The position numbers and the translations under genes are program-made. Source: Rudanella lutea DSM 19387 (GTDB lineage: Bacteria; Bacteroidota; Bacteroidia; Cytophagales; Spirosomataceae). From it: a stretch of 64,000 bases of DNA. The stretch's first letter is position 1. Each line of letters starts with the position of its first letter. Under the pieces are notes generated by a model. That model did no database searches and had not been told where the DNA came from. It was given only the letters and a program-made list of their open reading frames with translations. Of this stretch, positions 42,817 through 52,736 are shown piece after piece. The stretch is from contig NZ_KB913013.1 in NCBI RefSeq assembly GCF_000383955.1, positions 5,351,694 to 5,415,693 on the forward strand. Direction: 5' to 3'.

Positions 42817-44589
42817 TCAATACCCATAATCCTGTTTCAGGTTGGGATTGGCGTCGAGGGCCTGCTGATTAATCGGAAACAGCTCACTCTTGTTGGGCGT
42901 GAAATACTGCGCAATGGAGGTGATGTACGTAGCGGTTACGTTCTGCCGCCAGTCGACGCGGGTCCAGCCGGTAATCTGACCCGTTGAGGGGCTGGGCCGG
43001 TACAGCGAGCTGAACAGCTGATATTCTTCGCCGTTTTGACGCCAGTAGATGTACTGCGGTACGTTGGCGTACCGGCCCCGGGCGTTCAGCAGGTCGGTCA
43101 GGTTGGCTTTAGCCTCGTCGATTTTGGTCTTGAGCAGGTTCCACCGGATGAGGTCATACTTGCGGATACCCTCGCCCCCAAACTCCAGGTAGCGCTCGTT
43201 CACGATAGCGTCGAAAAACGCGGCTTTGGTGGTGGGTGTAGTGCCTACCCGGTTGAGGTTTCCCCGGAACGCCCGCTTGCGTACTTCTTCAAAGGCGGCA
43301 ATGGCTTCGGCGGTAGGGCCGTTTTTAAGCTCGTTTTCGGCCTCGGCAAACATCAGCAGTACGTCGGCAAACCGGATAATGGGCCAGTTGTAGCCGAGGT
43401 TCTGAGCCGTGCCGGGCAGCAACGTACCCCGCCAGTCGCGCCGGAATTTACCGTCGGTGATGGTCGTCAGGCGTTGGGGGCTTTTGTTGTTGTTAGCGGC
43501 TACCTGATACAGCGTGATGGTCACGTCACGGCGGGTATCGGTCGAGTCGAAGGCGTAGAAGTACGTGGGCAAGGGGTTTATACCCCCTCCGCCCTGACCG
43601 AACCGCGAAGCTGCATCGAGCCGGGGACCGTTGTAATACCCAAGCTTACTGTCCGATTGAGCCGACCCACCGGCCGACCCTACCTCAAACATAATTTCAC
43701 CGGCCGGGTCGGGCTGCATCCCGTTGACGAACTGCTTAAACAGGGTTTCGAAGTTGGCATTGAGCGTGTGCTGATCCCGGCGCTGCATAATGGCAAACGT
43801 CTCGTCGCGGGCAATCTGGTAGTATTTCGCGAAGTCGGCCCGGCGTTCCATCTGCCTGGTGTCGCGCCGAAGCGAGAAACCACCCCGGTAGAGGGCCATG
43901 CGGGCGCGCAGCGCTTTGGCGGCTCCTTTGGTAATGCGTTCGTTGCGGGCACCGGCTTCGGTACGCCAGGGTAGCATGTCGGCGGCTACGCGGAGGTCTT
44001 CGAGCAGGCTATCGTACACCTTATCGCGGTCTTCTTTAGCCAGAAACAGGTCGGTTTGGGTGTACGAGGGCGTCATCGGCGCAGGCACATCGCCCCAGGT
44101 ACGAATCAGTTCGAGGTAGTACTGTGCCCGGAGGGTCAGGGCCTCGCCGTGCAACCGCCGGAGCTCACGTTGTTCGGTGGCGGTGCCGTTGTTGTATTGC
44201 GCCATTTTCGGGATCTGGGCAATGCAGAGGTTGGCCCGTTCGATACCCTGATATAGGGCATTCCACGAACTGGCCAGCTCCGTGTTACCAGCCAGCAGGT
44301 TGTACCGGGCAATTCCCCGCCGACCGTTGTCGAGCGAGCCGCTCGTCATCATCTCATCGGTATCATACGGGTAGTACATACTGATACGAATCCCGTAGGT
44401 TGGGTCGCCCGAGAGTAGGTCATAGGCCCCCAGTACGGCGAGGGTGGCGTTGCTCACGTGGGAGAAAACGGCTTCGTTGTCGAACTGCGAAATAGGCGCT
44501 ACGTCGAGGTACTTCTGGCAGGCAGTGAGGCCACCAACGGCGATGACCGTAGCTAGAGCAATGGATTTATAGAAAGAAGTCTTTTTCAT
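42817..44589 (-). CDS. SusD/RagB-family starch-binding-type lipoprotein
   Basis: A 590-residue outer-membrane lipoprotein. The lipobox is in GGLTACQKYLDV (lipid cysteine about residue 24). The TPR-rich SusD fold is visible from WNALYQGIERANLCI to the C-terminal FPINQQALDANPNLKQ-type sequence, quoted here in part. It follows susC by about 135 bp. SusD proteins cap the SusC channel and capture glycans at the cell surface; here the neighbours argue for oligogalacturonide or pectin binding. Substrate assignment is inferred from the locus. Confidence 0.93.
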   Translation of the reverse strand: MKKTSFYKSIALATVIAVGGLTACQKYLDVAPISQFDNEAVFSHVSNATLAVLGAYDLLSGDPTYGIRISMYYPYDTDEMMTSGSLDNGRRGIARYNLLAGNTELASSWNALYQGIERANLCIAQIPKMAQYNNGTATEQRELRRLHGEALTLRAQYYLELIRTWGDVPAPMTPSYTQTDLFLAKEDRDKVYDSLLEDLRVAADMLPWRTEAGARNERITKGAAKALRARMALYRGGFSLRRDTRQMERRADFAKYYQIARDETFAIMQRRDQHTLNANFETLFKQFVNGMQPDPAGEIMFEVGSAGGSAQSDSKLGYYNGPRLDAASRFGQGGGGINPLPTYFYAFDSTDTRRDVTITLYQVAANNNKSPQRLTTITDGKFRRDWRGTLLPGTAQNLGYNWPIIRFADVLLMFAEAENELKNGPTAEAIAAFEEVRKRAFRGNLNRVGTTPTTKAAFFDAIVNERYLEFGGEGIRKYDLIRWNLLKTKIDEAKANLTDLLNARGRYANVPQYIYWRQNGEEYQLFSSLYRPSPSTGQITGWTRVDWRQNVTATYITSIAQYFTPNKSELFPINQQALDANPNLKQDYGY

Positions 44590-44723
44590 GTCGGAACAGA
44601 ACGTAAAAGGTAAAGCGGCTGAATGAGTGCGGGTGCGGCCGCCAAAGCAAACGGGTTACTTCATAGGTTGGGGAAGACACGTTTCGGCTACAGCCCGCAC
44701 TCGTTCAATCGCTCGTTCGTTGG

Positions 44724-47700
44724 TTAAAAAGATAAGTTGACACCAAACACGTACGTCCGGGCGCGGGGATAAGCCGCAAAGTCGACGCCCGGTGTCAGCG
44801 GATTGAACCGGCGGGCGTTTACCTCGGGGTCGAAGCCTGAGTAGCGGGTCAGCGTGGCCAGGTTGTTCACTGTAGCGTAGAAACGGGCGTTTTGCAGGCG
44901 CACCTTGGTCAAAATTACCTTGGGTACAGTGTAGCCAAACGTGACGTTATTGACCCGCAGGAACGAACCATCTTCAACCGCCCATGAGTGCAGGTACGGC
45001 CGGTTGTTGGTGATAGGCTGCCAGATGGTCGCGTTGGCATTCAGGGCGGCCAGTTCGGTGGGGTCGGTGACTACGGCACCCCGGTCGTTTACGGTGCGCC
45101 AGCGGCCCGCCATCACATCGAGCATGTTCACGTTGCGGTAAAAACCAGACGTCAGTTCGATCTTGTTGGCGTTGTAAATGTCGTTGCCAAATACCCAGTT
45201 GACGAAGATGCTGGCGTCGAAGTTTTTGTAGCTAAACTGGTTGTTGAAACCGCCGAAATGCTTCGGGTTGGCATCGCCAATTACCGTCCGGTCGTCTTCG
45301 AGCCGAATCTGACCGTCGCCGTTCAGGTCGCGGAGTTTAACGGTACCGGGCTGGGGCGTTCCAAAAATGGCGGTGCCGTTGGGTACGCCTTCCTTCAGCG
45401 TGTAGGTACGGGTGGTAGCGTTGTAGTTGAAGTCATCCACTTTGTAAAACCCATCCGTGATAAAGCCGTACATCTGACCCACGGGCTGCCCTACCTGCAA
45501 CACGTAATCGTCGGCACCGTCGGAACCCTGCCAGCCCGATGAAGTGGTTTGCCGCTGAACGGGGCCGAGGTCTTCGATCCGGTTCTTATTGAACGACACG
45601 TTGAAGTTGGCTGACCAGTTGAAGTCCTTCGTCCGCAGCACGGTTGAGCTTAGCTGAAATTCAACCCCCCGGTTTGAGGTGGCTCCTACGTTTTTGATCT
45701 GGGTAGTGTAGCCCGACGTCGACGGGATGGGCAGGTTTACGAGCAGGTTGTTCGTCCGGTTGTTGTACACATCGGCCGAGAACTGAAGCCGACCACCCCA
45801 CAAGCCCAGATCAAGACCAATGTTGCGCGAGTGCGTTGTTTCCCAGGTCAGGTTGGGTTGTGCCAGCGAGGCCGGTGCAAAGCCCGGTAGTACCGACTCG
45901 CCCAGGGCGTACTGCGCCGTGGTGTTGAACAACTGGGCGTAGAGGAAATCGGCAATCCGGTTGTTGCCTGCTACCCCGTAGCTCACGCGGAACTTTCCGT
46001 CGTTGATAAACTTGAGCGACTCCATGAACTTCTCCTGCGAGAACCGCCACGCCAGCGAGCCCGAGGGGAAATAGCCCCATTGCTGCCCCGTCGCAAATTT
46101 CGACGAGCCATCGGCCCGCATGGTTACGGTAGCCAGGTATTTGTCGCCCATGGCGTAATTGGCCCGGCCAAAAAACGAGAGCAGCGTACTACGCGACTCC
46201 GAGCTGGTGGGCAGCGGCTGAATAGCCCCCGCTGGTGCCGAACCCAGGTTGATGTTGGCTAAAGCTTTCTGTGCCTGAATGTCAGACGGGAAATAGCGTG
46301 TTTCGATGCCCGTGGCCCGGTCGCGCACTTCAAAAATCTCCTGACCAACCAGCAGGTCGAGGTCGTGCCGCCCGCCCAGCCCTTTGCGCGAGTACGTCAG
46401 TACGTTTGAGTTGTTGAGCGTCACGCGGTTGGTAGTCCCGATGGACGCTACCGGCAGAGCGGCATAGTTGCGGGCCGTGGCCGTAATCTTGCTGAAAAAA
46501 CGGTCGTCGCGGCCGCTGTTGTTATCGTACCCGGCCGTTACGCGCAGGGTCAGACCTTTGATAAACTGGTAGCTGAAATAGCCGCTCAGGTTGGTTGCGT
46601 TCTGGTTCCGGCGCTGGTACTCGGCCTGCGTCAGCAGCACGGGGTTGCTCAGTCGGGTCGAGTTGTAATAGTCTTCGTCGAATTCGTTGATGTCGACGCC
46701 TGTGCGGGGCAAATCGAGCGGCTGGTACTGAATGCTGTGCCGGAGCCGGTTGGTGCTCGCCGTGCCACTGCTGGTGGTGCCGGCCCCGTCGATTCGCTGG
46801 CCGAGGTAACGAGCCACAAAGCCGACTTTAAACTTGTCCGACACGGTATGGTCGAGCTTGAAGTTGACCAACTTTCGGTCAAACGCAGATTCGAGCAGAA
46901 TACCGTCTTCGGTGTTGCTTGTCAGGCTGAGGTTGTAATTGGTGGTGCGGTTGCCGCCATTCACCGAAATATTGTGGTTCTGGTACATGGCTTTCCGGCC
47001 AAATACCCGGTCCTGCCAGTCGATAAACGGGGCGTTGCGGTAATTGCTCAGCGTATCGAAGGTCGAGCCAAACTGGTTGGCAAAGCTCGTGCTGTCCTGG
47101 GCGTTGCCCCGCGTGCGTTCGTACTGGTAGAGCACATAGTCGTAGGGTTGCAAAGCGCCCAGTTTTTTGAGGTTTTCGCGAAAACCAAACGAGCCGTTGT
47201 AGCTGACCGTTGTGCGGCCCGTCCGGCCCGACTTGGTGGTGATGATAATAACGCCGTTGGCCCCACGAGCGCCGTAAATGGCCGTGGCGCTGGCGTCTTT
47301 CAACACGTCGATGGTCTCAATATCCTGTGGGTTGAGGGTATTGAGGGCGTTGTCGAGCTGAATACCGTCGACCACATAGATGGGTGAGTTGTCCTGCGTG
47401 ATGGAGTTGCCGCCCCGCACCCGGATTCGGATGTCGGCACCGGGGCCACCCTCGGCCGTAGTGACCTGTACACCCGCGAGCCGCCCCGTGATGGCCTCGG
47501 CTGCGTTGGTGATGGGAATGTCTTTGATCTGTTTGCTGCCAACCGACGAAACCGAGCCCGTCAAATCGCGCCGGTTTACGGTGCCGTACCCGATTACAAC
47601 CACCTCATTCAGGGTTTTCTGGTCGGGTTCGAGCGTAACGTCGAGAGCGGTGCGGTTGCCGAGGGCAACTTCCTGGGTGGTGTAGCCGATGAAGCTGAAT

Positions 47701-47921
47701 GTAAGGGTAGCCGCGCCGGTATCGGGCACGCGCACCGAGAATTTGCCATCGCCATCGGTGGTGGTGCCGGTCGAGGTGCCTTTGAGCACCACACTTACGC
47801 CGGGTAATGGGCTGTTGGCTCCACCGTCTTTTACCTGTCCCGAAACGAGCCGGGTTTGCTGGGCGTAGCCGACCGAGAGCAACCCAAACAGCAGTAAGGT
47901 GAGCGTTAGAAGTTTATGCAT
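44724..47921 (-). CDS. SusC/RagA-family TonB-linked outer-membrane transporter
   Basis: A 1065-residue SusC protein. The order is a signal peptide (LLLFGLLSVGYAQ), a carboxypeptidase-D-like regulatory domain (about residues 25-105, with PLPGVSVVLKGTSTGTTTD), a TonB-box-like EVVVIGYGTVNRRDLTGSV, a plug (YGARGANGVIIITTKSG), and a long beta-barrel ending in FGVNLSF. It imports glycan fragments with SusD. The upstream space carries a LacI-type operator (48097-48122). Length and domain order are normal for the family. Pectic substrate is inferred from the downstream lyase and esterase. Confidence 0.95.
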   Translation of the reverse strand: MHKLLTLTLLLFGLLSVGYAQQTRLVSGQVKDGGANSPLPGVSVVLKGTSTGTTTDGDGKFSVRVPDTGAATLTFSFIGYTTQEVALGNRTALDVTLEPDQKTLNEVVVIGYGTVNRRDLTGSVSSVGSKQIKDIPITNAAEAITGRLAGVQVTTAEGGPGADIRIRVRGGNSITQDNSPIYVVDGIQLDNALNTLNPQDIETIDVLKDASATAIYGARGANGVIIITTKSGRTGRTTVSYNGSFGFRENLKKLGALQPYDYVLYQYERTRGNAQDSTSFANQFGSTFDTLSNYRNAPFIDWQDRVFGRKAMYQNHNISVNGGNRTTNYNLSLTSNTEDGILLESAFDRKLVNFKLDHTVSDKFKVGFVARYLGQRIDGAGTTSSGTASTNRLRHSIQYQPLDLPRTGVDINEFDEDYYNSTRLSNPVLLTQAEYQRRNQNATNLSGYFSYQFIKGLTLRVTAGYDNNSGRDDRFFSKITATARNYAALPVASIGTTNRVTLNNSNVLTYSRKGLGGRHDLDLLVGQEIFEVRDRATGIETRYFPSDIQAQKALANINLGSAPAGAIQPLPTSSESRSTLLSFFGRANYAMGDKYLATVTMRADGSSKFATGQQWGYFPSGSLAWRFSQEKFMESLKFINDGKFRVSYGVAGNNRIADFLYAQLFNTTAQYALGESVLPGFAPASLAQPNLTWETTHSRNIGLDLGLWGGRLQFSADVYNNRTNNLLVNLPIPSTSGYTTQIKNVGATSNRGVEFQLSSTVLRTKDFNWSANFNVSFNKNRIEDLGPVQRQTTSSGWQGSDGADDYVLQVGQPVGQMYGFITDGFYKVDDFNYNATTRTYTLKEGVPNGTAIFGTPQPGTVKLRDLNGDGQIRLEDDRTVIGDANPKHFGGFNNQFSYKNFDASIFVNWVFGNDIYNANKIELTSGFYRNVNMLDVMAGRWRTVNDRGAVVTDPTELAALNANATIWQPITNNRPYLHSWAVEDGSFLRVNNVTFGYTVPKVILTKVRLQNARFYATVNNLATLTRYSGFDPEVNARRFNPLTPGVDFAAYPRARTYVFGVNLSF

Positions 47922-48096
47922 GGGAGTTATTTTGAAACTTCGGATTGCCCGACACCACCCGGTATCGCTTTTGAAAACAACCCTAATTGTATAATTTGAA
48001 TAAAGAAGGATGGGAAATCAGCCCCCTCTCACTTGTATACCTCCCTGATTTTATACCCGTCGGTTGGACCCGCCAACTATTTAATTGGCTTTTTTT

Positions 48097-48122
48097 ACGC
48101 AATCGTTGCCGGGAACGTTGCC
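48097..48122. promoter_or_regulatory. LacI-type operator upstream of susC
   Basis: ACGCAATCGTTGCCGGGAACGTTGCC with core ATCGTTGCCGGGAACGTT at 48102-48119. The core is a dyad (7 of 9 base pairs symmetric) around CCGG. It matches the sites at 52592-52609 and 59209-59226. It lies about 180 bp upstream of the susC ATG. The binding protein is probably the LacI regulator at 52737-53750. Confidence 0.7.
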
Positions 48123-48243
48123 AAAAAGACACTTTCAAAGACGGATTTGGAATAATCCGCTCAGTGTATCTGTCGGCAGCGTGGCAGACCTTGCGGAAAC
48201 GCTGCCCAATAGCTCTAAGCAAATTGTATAATTCCGATAAACG

Positions 48244-48277
48244 AACGGGGCACTACCCCGAAGAGTAGTGCCCCGTT
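48244..48277. terminator. Terminator of exuT
   Basis: Perfect 13-bp arms AACGGGGCACTAC (48244-48256) and GTAGTGCCCCGTT (48265-48277) with an 8-nt loop, 22 bp after the exuT stop on the minus strand. Confidence 0.75.
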
Positions 48278-48299
48278 TCAAAGACCTAAGTCGCGCTGT

Positions 48300-49607
48300 T
48301 TATTTGACGCCTACCGGCTCAGCTGCCGATAGCTTGACCGGCTCCATGCGCGGGGCAAAGAAGTGCATGCACAACCAACCTGCGAGGTACGCAAAGCCGC
48401 AGATGATAAACAGAACATTGTAGCCACCGGTGAGGTTGCCGGCTTCTTTGTAGCTGTCGAGCAGAGCCCCGACCAGAATCGGGAACAGGATACCACCCAC
48501 CGAGCCGGCCATACCACCGATACCGACCACCGAGCTAACGGCCCGCTTCGGAAACATATCCGATGCCGTGGTGAAAATGTTGGCACTCCAGGCCTGATGC
48601 GCAGCTGCCGCCAGACTAATCAGCGCAACGGCCTGCCAGATGTTGGTAGCAAACTGAGCCAGTGTAATCGGAATCACGAGTAGGGCAAAAATGAGCATGG
48701 CCGTTTTGCGGGCCCGGAAAATAGGCATACCCCGTTTAATGAAATAGCCTGACAGATACCCTCCGCCGATACTGCCAATCGTGGTAGCGGTGTACACCAC
48801 TACCAGAGGCAACGATGGCTTTTTGAGGTCCAGATTAAACGTAGATGCGAAGTAGCTGGGTAGCCAGAACAGGAAGAACCACCAGATCGGGTCGGTGAGG
48901 AACTTGCCCAGGATAAAAGCCCAGGTTTGCCGGATTCGGAACAGTTGTCCCCAGCCAACCGATTCGCCCGTAGGCACTTCTTCATCGTTGTCACTGTGAA
49001 TATAGGCGTACTCTTCCTGCCCGAGCCGGGGCTGCTTGGCCGGAGATTCGTAGTAAATCCACCAGAAAATAAGCCAGATAAAACCAATGGCACCGGTAAT
49101 AATGAACGCTTCCTGCCAGCCGTAAGCCCCCAGAATCCAGGGCACCATAACCGGCGCTACCACCGCTCCAATGTTGGCCCCCGAGTTGAAAATACCCGTT
49201 GCGAGGGCGCGCTCACGCTTGGGAAACCACTCGGCTACCGACTTGATAGCGGCCGGGAAGTTACCCGACTCGCCCAAACCCAGTACGGCCCGCCAAACCC
49301 CGAACCCAAAGGTGCTGGTGGCTACAGCGTGCAGCATGGCGGCAATACTCCAGACGATAATCGAAATGATGTAGCCCATTTTGGAGCCAATCTTGTCGAT
49401 TACCCGGCCGAACAGGAGCAGACCCAACGCATACGAAGCCGAGAAGGCCATCACAATGCGGCTGTAGTCGGTTTCGGTCCAGCTAAATTCGGATTCCAGA
49501 GCCGGTTTGAGCAGGCCGATAACCTGCCTGTCGAGGTAGTTGATCGTTGTGGCGAAAAAAAGCAGGGCCACAATGGTCCAGCGATAGCCGCCTTTGGGTT
49601 GGTTCAT
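48300..49607 (-). CDS. exuT: ExuT-like hexuronate MFS transporter
   Basis: A 435-residue major facilitator of the anion:cation symporter type with about 12 TM helices. Motifs visible are TINYLDRQVIGLLKPAL in TM1, GLLLFGRVIDKIGSK (the MFS loop 2-3 motif), and LGLGESGNFPAAIKSVAEWFP. ExuT-type carriers import galacturonate and glucuronate. It follows kdgK by 79 bp and precedes a strong terminator, forming a uxaB-kdgK-exuT block. Substrate is inferred from the neighbours; other members carry other organic anions. Confidence 0.88.
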   Translation of the reverse strand: MNQPKGGYRWTIVALLFFATTINYLDRQVIGLLKPALESEFSWTETDYSRIVMAFSASYALGLLLFGRVIDKIGSKMGYIISIIVWSIAAMLHAVATSTFGFGVWRAVLGLGESGNFPAAIKSVAEWFPKRERALATGIFNSGANIGAVVAPVMVPWILGAYGWQEAFIITGAIGFIWLIFWWIYYESPAKQPRLGQEEYAYIHSDNDEEVPTGESVGWGQLFRIRQTWAFILGKFLTDPIWWFFLFWLPSYFASTFNLDLKKPSLPLVVVYTATTIGSIGGGYLSGYFIKRGMPIFRARKTAMLIFALLVIPITLAQFATNIWQAVALISLAAAAHQAWSANIFTTASDMFPKRAVSSVVGIGGMAGSVGGILFPILVGALLDSYKEAGNLTGGYNVLFIICGFAYLAGWLCMHFFAPRMEPVKLSAAEPVGVK

Positions 49608-49686
49608 AAAAGTTTGACGGTAAGACGTTTAACGATAGGGGTGCCCGGTTGGGGGCGGATAAAAAGAGACTGGATAAACAAATACA

Positions 49687-50724
49687 TTAAGGGGTAGTCG
49701 TTGCCGACCGGGTACGTTGCAGCCGGTGTTGTACGTCGGTCTCTGTCTGAGCCGAGGCATCCCCAAACTCCTGCAACTTACCCACGGCAGCCGCAGCAGC
49801 AAAGTCAATGATGGCTTGCGGCTCGTGTTCGTTGTAGTGCCCGTAAATGAGGCCCGCCATAAAGCAGTCGCCACTACCTACTTTGTCGACGACCGAGTCG
49901 AGCAAAAATTCGGGCGCTACATACGTTTGCCCGTTGGTATGCAGGGTGGCATAATACCGGATGCCCCCCGGCGGGTTATCAAACCGGAAGGTATTGGCCA
50001 CGATCCGGCAACGCCCGAACCGCGCCCGAATCGCGTCGGCAGTTTGGGCGGCATGGGTCACGTACTGTTCCGCCGTCCATTCGTCGGTAATCGTGGGGTC
50101 GAGCGGCATATCCAGTAGGGTATGTGCCGCCCAGATATTCCCCATCACCAGATCGCAGTGCTCCACCAGGGCGGGCATGATCTGACACGGCCGCTTGCCA
50201 TATTGCCAGAGCTTGGCGCGGTAATTCAAATCCATCGAAACGGTGATGCCTTTGGCGGAGGCTACCTGTAGCAGTTCGAGGCAGGCATCGGCTACGGCCT
50301 GACTCAGGGCCGGGCTAATGGCACTCACGTGCAGCCAGCTGATGCCGTCGAGTACGGCTTCCCAATCTACTTTGCCGGGGGCCAGCTCCGAAAAAGCCGA
50401 GTAGGCCCGGTCGTAGATGACGCCCGCATTTTTGAGGTCGGAGCCCTGCGGCAGGTAGTAACTCCCCACCCGGCTGCCAAACCGGGTCATGCCCGCGGTG
50501 TCGATCCCCAGCGTATTGATCTGGTTCAGCATATCGTCGGCCAGGGCGTTGAGGGGAAGCACGGTGTTGTAACGAACCGGTACATGCCAGTTTGCCAGAG
50601 CGGTGGCCACGTTGAGTTCGGCTCCGCCAACAAAAACCGGCATGGTTGCCTGTCGAATCCATTCGCCGTTGGCATGTGGCGAAAAGCGGAGTAACAACTC
50701 ACCAAAACAACAAACTTTACTCAT
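49687..50724 (-). CDS. kdgK: 2-keto-3-deoxygluconate kinase (PfkB family)
   Basis: A 345-residue PfkB-family sugar kinase. The N-terminus is typical (VCCFGELLLRFSPHANGEWI) with the glycine-rich GGAELNVATALANW. The anion-hole/catalytic motif is DKVGSGDCFMAGLIYG near residues 280-295, with D as the catalytic base. In the pectin pathway it would phosphorylate 2-keto-3-deoxygluconate to KDPG. Its place between uxaB and exuT supports this substrate over fructose or ribose. The gap to uxaB is about 168 bp, so a separate promoter is possible. Confidence 0.88.
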   Translation of the reverse strand: MSKVCCFGELLLRFSPHANGEWIRQATMPVFVGGAELNVATALANWHVPVRYNTVLPLNALADDMLNQINTLGIDTAGMTRFGSRVGSYYLPQGSDLKNAGVIYDRAYSAFSELAPGKVDWEAVLDGISWLHVSAISPALSQAVADACLELLQVASAKGITVSMDLNYRAKLWQYGKRPCQIMPALVEHCDLVMGNIWAAHTLLDMPLDPTITDEWTAEQYVTHAAQTADAIRARFGRCRIVANTFRFDNPPGGIRYYATLHTNGQTYVAPEFLLDSVVDKVGSGDCFMAGLIYGHYNEHEPQAIIDFAAAAAVGKLQEFGDASAQTETDVQHRLQRTRSATTTP

Positions 50725-50892
50725 TCACAAAAAGTGGTTTTCTGAACCGGCGAACCGGATTATAGTGCAAAGAGCATTTATAAGCCATTACTTACCCTAA
50801 CTCCTTGCTAAAAACCGGTTTTTGTGGGGTTTACCATGTAGAAAGTGGGGGAAAGTAGTGATTATCTAAAGGTTCGGCCTACACAGATTAAC

Positions 50893-52446
50893 TCATTTGT
50901 CGAGCAAAACGGATTTGGTAAAACGGGCCTTCAGAGTGGCGTAAAGACCCTGATCGAGAAACTGTCCGAGAGCCTCCTGTACGCGCTCGGCAAAGCCCGG
51001 CAACAACGTGAGATCGTGGCCCCATACTGATTTGTTGCCTAATACGGTACTGACCACCTGCGCCGGAGTAGCCCGTGCCCAAAGGTCGGCGAAGTACCCG
51101 GCTTTTTCATCCTGAATCGGGTAGGGGGTACAGTCGCGGTCGCCGTACCAGAGCTCACCCGGTTTCGTGGGCTGATGCGTGCCCCGCATAAACAGGAGGT
51201 AAGCCGCAAATCCCAATGCCATGTAGGTCGGTGTAGTGCCCAACTGATGATAGTACTGGAGCAGGGTCGGTACGTTGCGCATCTGCATTTTGGCGGTGTA
51301 CTGCATTGTAATAGACAGCCAACGGTGTTCGATATACGGATTCTGAAACCGGTCGAGCACATCGGTGGCAAAGCGTTGGGCCGTTTTTTCGTCCACCGGG
51401 TAGGGGATACCCGGTAGCAGTTCGGCCAGCATCAGCGACCGGATAAACGCTCCCATGGTTTCGTCGTCCATAGCCTCACGAACCGTATCAAAACCTGCCA
51501 GCCAGGCCAGGCCACAGCTCAGCGTGTGGGTGCCATTGAGTAATCGTAGTTTGAGTTCGCGAAACTGATTGATGTTTGGCCGGATAAACACGCCCGCATC
51601 GGCCCGGCTGAACGATAGCACCTCGGTTACCCGGCTCGCATGAGGGCCGTCGGGAACCTCAATAGCCCAAAGCCGGTACACTTCGGCAATGGTCAGCAAT
51701 TCGTCGTCGTAGCCGAGTTGGTCGGCCAGGTCGTGCAGGGTAGCGGGGTCGGGGCGGCCCGGTACGATCCGGTCGACCAGCGAATTACAGCACGTATTGG
51801 CCGATTCGAGCCAGTCGATAAAATCACTTTCAAGCCCGTTGCGGTGCGCGAGTTCGAGCAGAATAGCTTCGAGCCGGGTGCCATTATCGGGAATCAGTTC
51901 GGTGGGGACAATCACCAGCCCCCGGTTGGGGTCGCCCCCAAAAGCCCGGTAGCGCGCATACAACACGGCGAGGAGCTTGCCCGGAAATGATTGCGGGGGC
52001 GCTTGCCGAATGTCGTCCTGTACGAGTTGAATGCCTACCTCGGTGGTGTTCGAAATCACCAGTTTCAGGTCGGGGTTACCCGCCAGCTGAAGTACTGATT
52101 CCCATTCCGTTCGGGCCGATAAAACCCGGCTTATGGCCGAGCAGATGACGTTCTCCTCTACGGTACGGCCGTTTTCAACGCCCCGGATGCAGAGCGTATA
52201 GAGGTTGTCCTGTCGCCGAAAGGCGGTAAGGTCGCCCCCGTCGGTTGACTTGACAACTACGATTCGCCCGTTGAAGAGGCCCTCTCGATTGGCCTTGTCG
52301 ATCAGGTAATCGGGCAGGCCCCGCAACAAGGCCCCTGTACCGAACTGGAGCACCGTTTCGGGCAGTTGCAGCAACTGTTCAAGGGTTGGGTGGGCGTTTG
52401 TAGCGGCCGGTTGGTCCAGCAGGTATTTTAGCGATAGATCATTCAT
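50893..52446 (-). CDS. uxaB: Tagaturonate reductase (mannitol-dehydrogenase family)
   Basis: A 517-residue NAD-dependent polyol dehydrogenase of the long-chain type. The nucleotide-binding start is seen in VLQFGTGALLRGLPDYLID; the active-site region shows LVISNTTEVGIQL and LRLLNGTHTLSCGLAWLAG (the K/N-x-x-H catalytic region, with the NGTHT motif). Family and neighbours fit UxaB, which reduces tagaturonate to altronate in galacturonate breakdown. UxaC and UxaA are not in the window. It opens the uxaB-kdgK-exuT block and shares a regulatory region with the divergent lacI gene. Mannonate or mannitol dehydrogenase is a weaker alternative. Confidence 0.87.
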   Translation of the reverse strand: MNDLSLKYLLDQPAATNAHPTLEQLLQLPETVLQFGTGALLRGLPDYLIDKANREGLFNGRIVVVKSTDGGDLTAFRRQDNLYTLCIRGVENGRTVEENVICSAISRVLSARTEWESVLQLAGNPDLKLVISNTTEVGIQLVQDDIRQAPPQSFPGKLLAVLYARYRAFGGDPNRGLVIVPTELIPDNGTRLEAILLELAHRNGLESDFIDWLESANTCCNSLVDRIVPGRPDPATLHDLADQLGYDDELLTIAEVYRLWAIEVPDGPHASRVTEVLSFSRADAGVFIRPNINQFRELKLRLLNGTHTLSCGLAWLAGFDTVREAMDDETMGAFIRSLMLAELLPGIPYPVDEKTAQRFATDVLDRFQNPYIEHRWLSITMQYTAKMQMRNVPTLLQYYHQLGTTPTYMALGFAAYLLFMRGTHQPTKPGELWYGDRDCTPYPIQDEKAGYFADLWARATPAQVVSTVLGNKSVWGHDLTLLPGFAERVQEALGQFLDQGLYATLKARFTKSVLLDK

Positions 52447-52586
52447 CTTGAGCCCTGTCGCCGGTGATAAACCGGATTGTCTTTTTTCAATCTGTACCGA
52501 AAAAGAGTGCCCGGTTCTGAAAAAGCCGGATTGGTTAAGAATAGCCAGTCTGGAAGCTCATCCGACGGGTGAGGCTGTATTTATTC

Positions 52587-52612
52587 ATGCAATCGTTATC
52601 GGGAACGTTGCC
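52587..52612. promoter_or_regulatory. LacI-type operator between uxaB and lacI
   Basis: ATGCAATCGTTATCGGGAACGTTGCC with core ATCGTTATCGGGAACGTT at 52592-52609. It is 146 bp before uxaB and 128 bp before lacI, so one site could control both and give autoregulation. The rest of the 290-bp space holds a near -7 box for lacI (TATCTTTT at 52705) and no gene. Confidence 0.7.
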
Positions 52613-52736
52613 AATTTGGCCTTCCGGTGCGTGCGTTGGGGGCTTATCAGTAGATTTGGTTCTTAAAACCCTCCTACTGATGACTCAGCGACGACGGGTT
52701 ACTTTATCTTTTTTTGGATTTTAGCGAGAATACGCT

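Larger units (their letters stand above)
47922..48299. other. Regulatory space between exuT and susC
   Basis: About 380 bp without a gene. It holds the exuT terminator (48244-48277) and the LacI-type operator (48097-48122), preceded on the plus strand by a T-run. A near-match -7 box on the minus strand (CAACCCTA at 47975-47982 region) is weak and not called as a promoter. Confidence 0.65.
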